Positions 4,943 to 7,355 of a stretch of 7,355 nucleotides of DNA are shown here, piece by piece. The notes beneath the pieces were generated by a model, which saw nothing but the letters and a program-made list of their open reading frames with translations, did not search any database and was not told the DNA's origin. The stretch comes from CBDVAK01 sp965371945 (GTDB lineage Bacteria; Pseudomonadota; Gammaproteobacteria; Competibacterales; JAHEDQ01), in assembly GCA_965371945.1 (NCBI GenBank), contig CBDVAK010000170.1:1-7355 (forward strand). The letters are read 5' to 3'. Each line of letters opens with the position of its first letter. The stretch's first letter is position 1. Position numbers and translations under genes: made by a program.

Positions 4943-7355
4943 ATGAAAGCAACGGCGCTGATCTTCAGAGTACTGCTGGCAGGCATCGCCACCCCAGCCC
5001 CGATCCTATTCTCGCTGTATGCGGCTTCGCTTGACTGGAGCAAAGTCAGACGGTTACAAGACAGGGCCTTTCTGACCGATGTCGAAGGTTTGGATCTCTA
5101 CGGCCATCAGGCGCTGAATATCCGCAGATGGGTCTGGCTGCTGGGTTTCGCGATTCTCATCGCGTTTTCCACTCAGCTTCATGCCGCCGCAAAGGTTTCC
5201 GGCCCCGAGCGTATCTCGGTAGCCTACTGTAGCGATTGCGCCCCCTTTCATTTCCGAGATACCCAGGGGCAGCCTGCCGGAATGATCATCGAGTTGTGGC
5301 GACTATGGTCGGACAAGACCGGTGTCGCCATCGATTTCCAGCCGGCCAGTTGGTCCGACAGCTTGCAGCGCCTCAGGGATGAACGATCGCAGGTCCACGC
5401 GGGGCTGTTCTTCAATGAACAGCGGGATCGCTATCTGGATTATGGCGCCGTACTCGCCAATACGGATACCCATGTATTTCTTCATCATACGCTGCCCCTG
5501 ATCGAGCGGGTCGAAGACCTGGCGGGCTATCGCACCGGTGTTCTGGCCGGTGACTATGTAGAAGGCTACCTGAAGCAGCGTTTGCCGGATGACGCGGTCA
5601 TTCCCTACCCCGACTATGACGCGATCATCGAGGACCTGCGCGCGGGAAAGCTGAGAGCGTTTGCGGCCGATACCCCAACCGGCATTTTTCACCTGAAGCG
5701 CGAAGGTTTACTCGAGCAATTCAAGATCTCTGACAGCCATCTTCTCTACAGCAATGACTGGCGACTGGCCGTCGGCGAAGGCAACACCGAACTGCTGGCG
5801 ATACTGAATCGAGGTATGGCGCAGATCCCGGCGAAAGAGCGCACTGCCATCATCAAACGATGGACGGGCAGTGAGGTCAGTGCGGACATGGCGCTTATCA
5901 CGGCCCGGCCGCAAGCTCCGGATCAGACTCCAGCACAAACCGTAGCGGAAGAGATCAACAAGACGACACAGTTGTTTTCCGCGGGACACCTGGCAGTGTG
6001 GTTTGCCGTACTGGTCGCCGTGCTCGCGGGCCTGCTGGCGATAGTAACGCGTTTGCGAGGAGAACTCGTCGATCGAATTTTCGCACGCCGCAATCTGTCG
6101 TACATCGTGCTGGTACTCGTTACCACCTTTCTGGCTATTGTGCTGTTGGTCGCGTGGTTTGCGCTGGAAAGGATGGATCGGCAGATCAGGGCCGAGTTCG
6201 CCGACACCCTGGTGACGGTCAATAGATCTGTGGGAGCATCGCTGGGGCTGTGGCTGGAGAGCCGCTCTCGGGAGATCCAATACCTGGCCCGCGATCGTGA
6301 ACTGTTGGCTCTGGTTACACAACTATTGGCGCTACCCCGCGATGCCGACACGATACGTGATAGCGAGATGCTGGAACGGATACGCGCCCTGTACCGACAG
6401 CAGTTGGGCGAAATGAACGCCAGGGGATTTTTCATCATAGCACCCGACCGTATCAGCATCGGTTCCCTGCGTGACGCCAATATCGGCACCCATAGTCTGA
6501 TCGCAGAGCAGCAGTCCGAGCTGATGAACCGCGCTTTCGCCGGTGAGACGGTGTTCATTCCACCAATTTATTCCGATGTGCCTCTCAAGGATGCGTCGGG
6601 ACAGATGGTGGAGAGGGCGGCGACCCTGTTTTTCGCCACCCCGTTACGCGACTCCTCCGGGACGGTAATCGCCGTACTTACCCTGCGTTTTGACCCGGCT
6701 AGCGAGTTCCACCGAATGACGCATGCCGGACAGATAGGCGCCAGCGGCGAAACCTATGCCTTTGATCGGCAGGCTCGTCTGCTCACGGAGTCACGATTCG
6801 ACGACCAGTTGGCCGTGCTGACGCAATATTTCCCGGCTGGAGGCCAGCTTCTTAGTATGCGTATCAGCGACCCCGGCGGCGATTTGCAGAAGGGTTACCA
6901 GCCCACAAGCGAGCGCGCCCAATGGCCGTTGACCGGAATGGCGGAACAGGCGCTCAACGAGCGCGACGGGCTCGATATCTCGGGTTACCGCAATTATCGT
7001 GGAATTCCCGTGATCGGTACCTGGAGCTGGCTGGATGGACTGGGAATCGGCCTGGCCACCGAGATCGATCTCTCTGAAACACTGAAGCCCTATCATGCGA
7101 TGCGTACCCTGGTGCTGGGTGCACTGGGTGGTGTCGCCCTGGTCGCACTACTGCTCACTGCGCTGACGGTCTGGCTTGGTGAAAGAGCCCGTGGTCGGCT
7201 ACGGCTACTGGTCGATGCGCGCACCGAGGAACTGCGCAAGGTGGCGCAGGCGGTGGAGCAGAGTCCCTTGTGCGTGGTGATTACCGATATGGCGGGCAAT
7301 ATCGAGCACGTCAATCCGACCTTCACCAAGGTAACCGGCTACGAGGCCGATGAAG
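4943..7355 (+). CDS. Multi-sensor membrane signalling protein: SBP_bac_3, Cache-type domain, then PAS; C-terminus off the right edge
   Basis: The frame is open for 804 residues to the window edge. A hydrophobic stretch (about 4-26) is followed by a signal-peptide-like segment RRWVWLLGFAILIAFSTQLHA (61-81). Residues 90-308 form an SBP_bac_3-type periplasmic binding domain, with YCSDCAPFHFRD, GMIIELWR and a C-terminal NDWRLAVGEGN segment. Two transmembrane helices follow (about 349-371 and 385-407) with an arginine-rich turn between them. Residues 410-720 look like a Cache-type sensor, with LESRSREIQYLARDREL, FFIIAPD, GASGETYAFD and a final SWLDGLGIGLATEID. A third transmembrane helix (723-745) leads to a PAS domain start, AVEQSPLCVVITDMAGNIEHVNP. 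Such proteins usually end in a histidine kinase or GGDEF/EAL output; which one lies beyond the window. The ATG at 4943 is provisional: no Shine-Dalgarno precedes it, and a start near 5090-5114 would leave a simple signal peptide. Confidence 0.85.
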   Translation, partial: MKATALIFRVLLAGIATPAPILFSLYAASLDWSKVRRLQDRAFLTDVEGLDLYGHQALNIRRWVWLLGFAILIAFSTQLHAAAKVSGPERISVAYCSDCAPFHFRDTQGQPAGMIIELWRLWSDKTGVAIDFQPASWSDSLQRLRDERSQVHAGLFFNEQRDRYLDYGAVLANTDTHVFLHHTLPLIERVEDLAGYRTGVLAGDYVEGYLKQRLPDDAVIPYPDYDAIIEDLRAGKLRAFAADTPTGIFHLKREGLLEQFKISDSHLLYSNDWRLAVGEGNTELLAILNRGMAQIPAKERTAIIKRWTGSEVSADMALITARPQAPDQTPAQTVAEEINKTTQLFSAGHLAVWFAVLVAVLAGLLAIVTRLRGELVDRIFARRNLSYIVLVLVTTFLAIVLLVAWFALERMDRQIRAEFADTLVTVNRSVGASLGLWLESRSREIQYLARDRELLALVTQLLALPRDADTIRDSEMLERIRALYRQQLGEMNARGFFIIAPDRISIGSLRDANIGTHSLIAEQQSELMNRAFAGETVFIPPIYSDVPLKDASGQMVERAATLFFATPLRDSSGTVIAVLTLRFDPASEFHRMTHAGQIGASGETYAFDRQARLLTESRFDDQLAVLTQYFPAGGQLLSMRISDPGGDLQKGYQPTSERAQWPLTGMAEQALNERDGLDISGYRNYRGIPVIGTWSWLDGLGIGLATEIDLSETLKPYHAMRTLVLGALGGVALVALLLTALTVWLGERARGRLRLLVDARTEELRKVAQAVEQSPLCVVITDMAGNIEHVNPTFTKVTGYEADE

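Noticed and set aside
5708..6558. Overlapping minus-strand frames of about 205-210 residues within the sensor gene
   Set aside because: The plus strand carries a continuous multi-domain protein here; the minus-strand frames are Arg/Ser/Gln-rich shadows typical of GC-rich genes.

Overview
The window reads as chromosomal DNA of a gammaproteobacterium. It is moderately GC-rich, densely packed, and carries ordinary housekeeping and accessory genes. A lineage of sulfur-oxidising or marine type would fit the last gene, a very large multi-sensor membrane protein, but that is only an impression; no ribosomal or other phylogenetic marker is present. No rRNA, tRNA, CRISPR array or recognisable insertion sequence was seen.

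Layout from left to right. (1) 1-578, minus strand: the N-terminal 192 residues of a beta-hydroxyacid dehydrogenase (3-hydroxyisobutyrate dehydrogenase / YihU / GlxR superfamily) that runs off the left edge. A 6-bp inverted repeat sits upstream in an AT-rich promoter-like stretch. (2) 805-1340, minus strand: a compact type II toxin-antitoxin operon, a MazE-family (DUF3018-type) antitoxin followed by a MazF/PemK-type toxin with ATGA overlap. A plausible promoter and a perfect 18-bp palindrome precede it. (3) 1595 to about 1780, plus strand: a truncated copy of an unknown gene whose full-length relative lies at 4440-4904. (4) 1783-2274, minus strand: a complete gluconokinase (gntK). (5) 2475-4400, plus strand: a complete RecQ-family helicase with the zinc module placed after a winged-helix-like region rather than directly behind the helicase core, and with no HRDC domain. 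(6) 4440-4904, plus strand: the full-length copy of the unknown protein. (7) 4943 to the right edge, plus strand: a sensor protein with a periplasmic SBP_bac_3 domain, two transmembrane segments, a Cache-type periplasmic domain, another transmembrane segment and the start of a PAS domain; its output domain lies outside the window.

The genes do not form one pathway. gntK and the dehydrogenase could both belong to sugar-acid metabolism, but they are separated by the toxin-antitoxin module and nothing shows co-regulation. recQ, the unknown gene and the sensor gene run in the same direction with gaps of 39 and 38 bases, so they could share a transcript.

The most notable structure is a partial direct repeat. 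About 180 bp coding for the first 60 residues of the unknown protein occur both before gntK and after recQ, 2845 bp apart. The upstream copy stops being homologous within about ten bases of the gntK stop codon. This suggests a past duplication or insertion that broke one copy. I did not find convincing evidence of a wholly new defence or mobile system.
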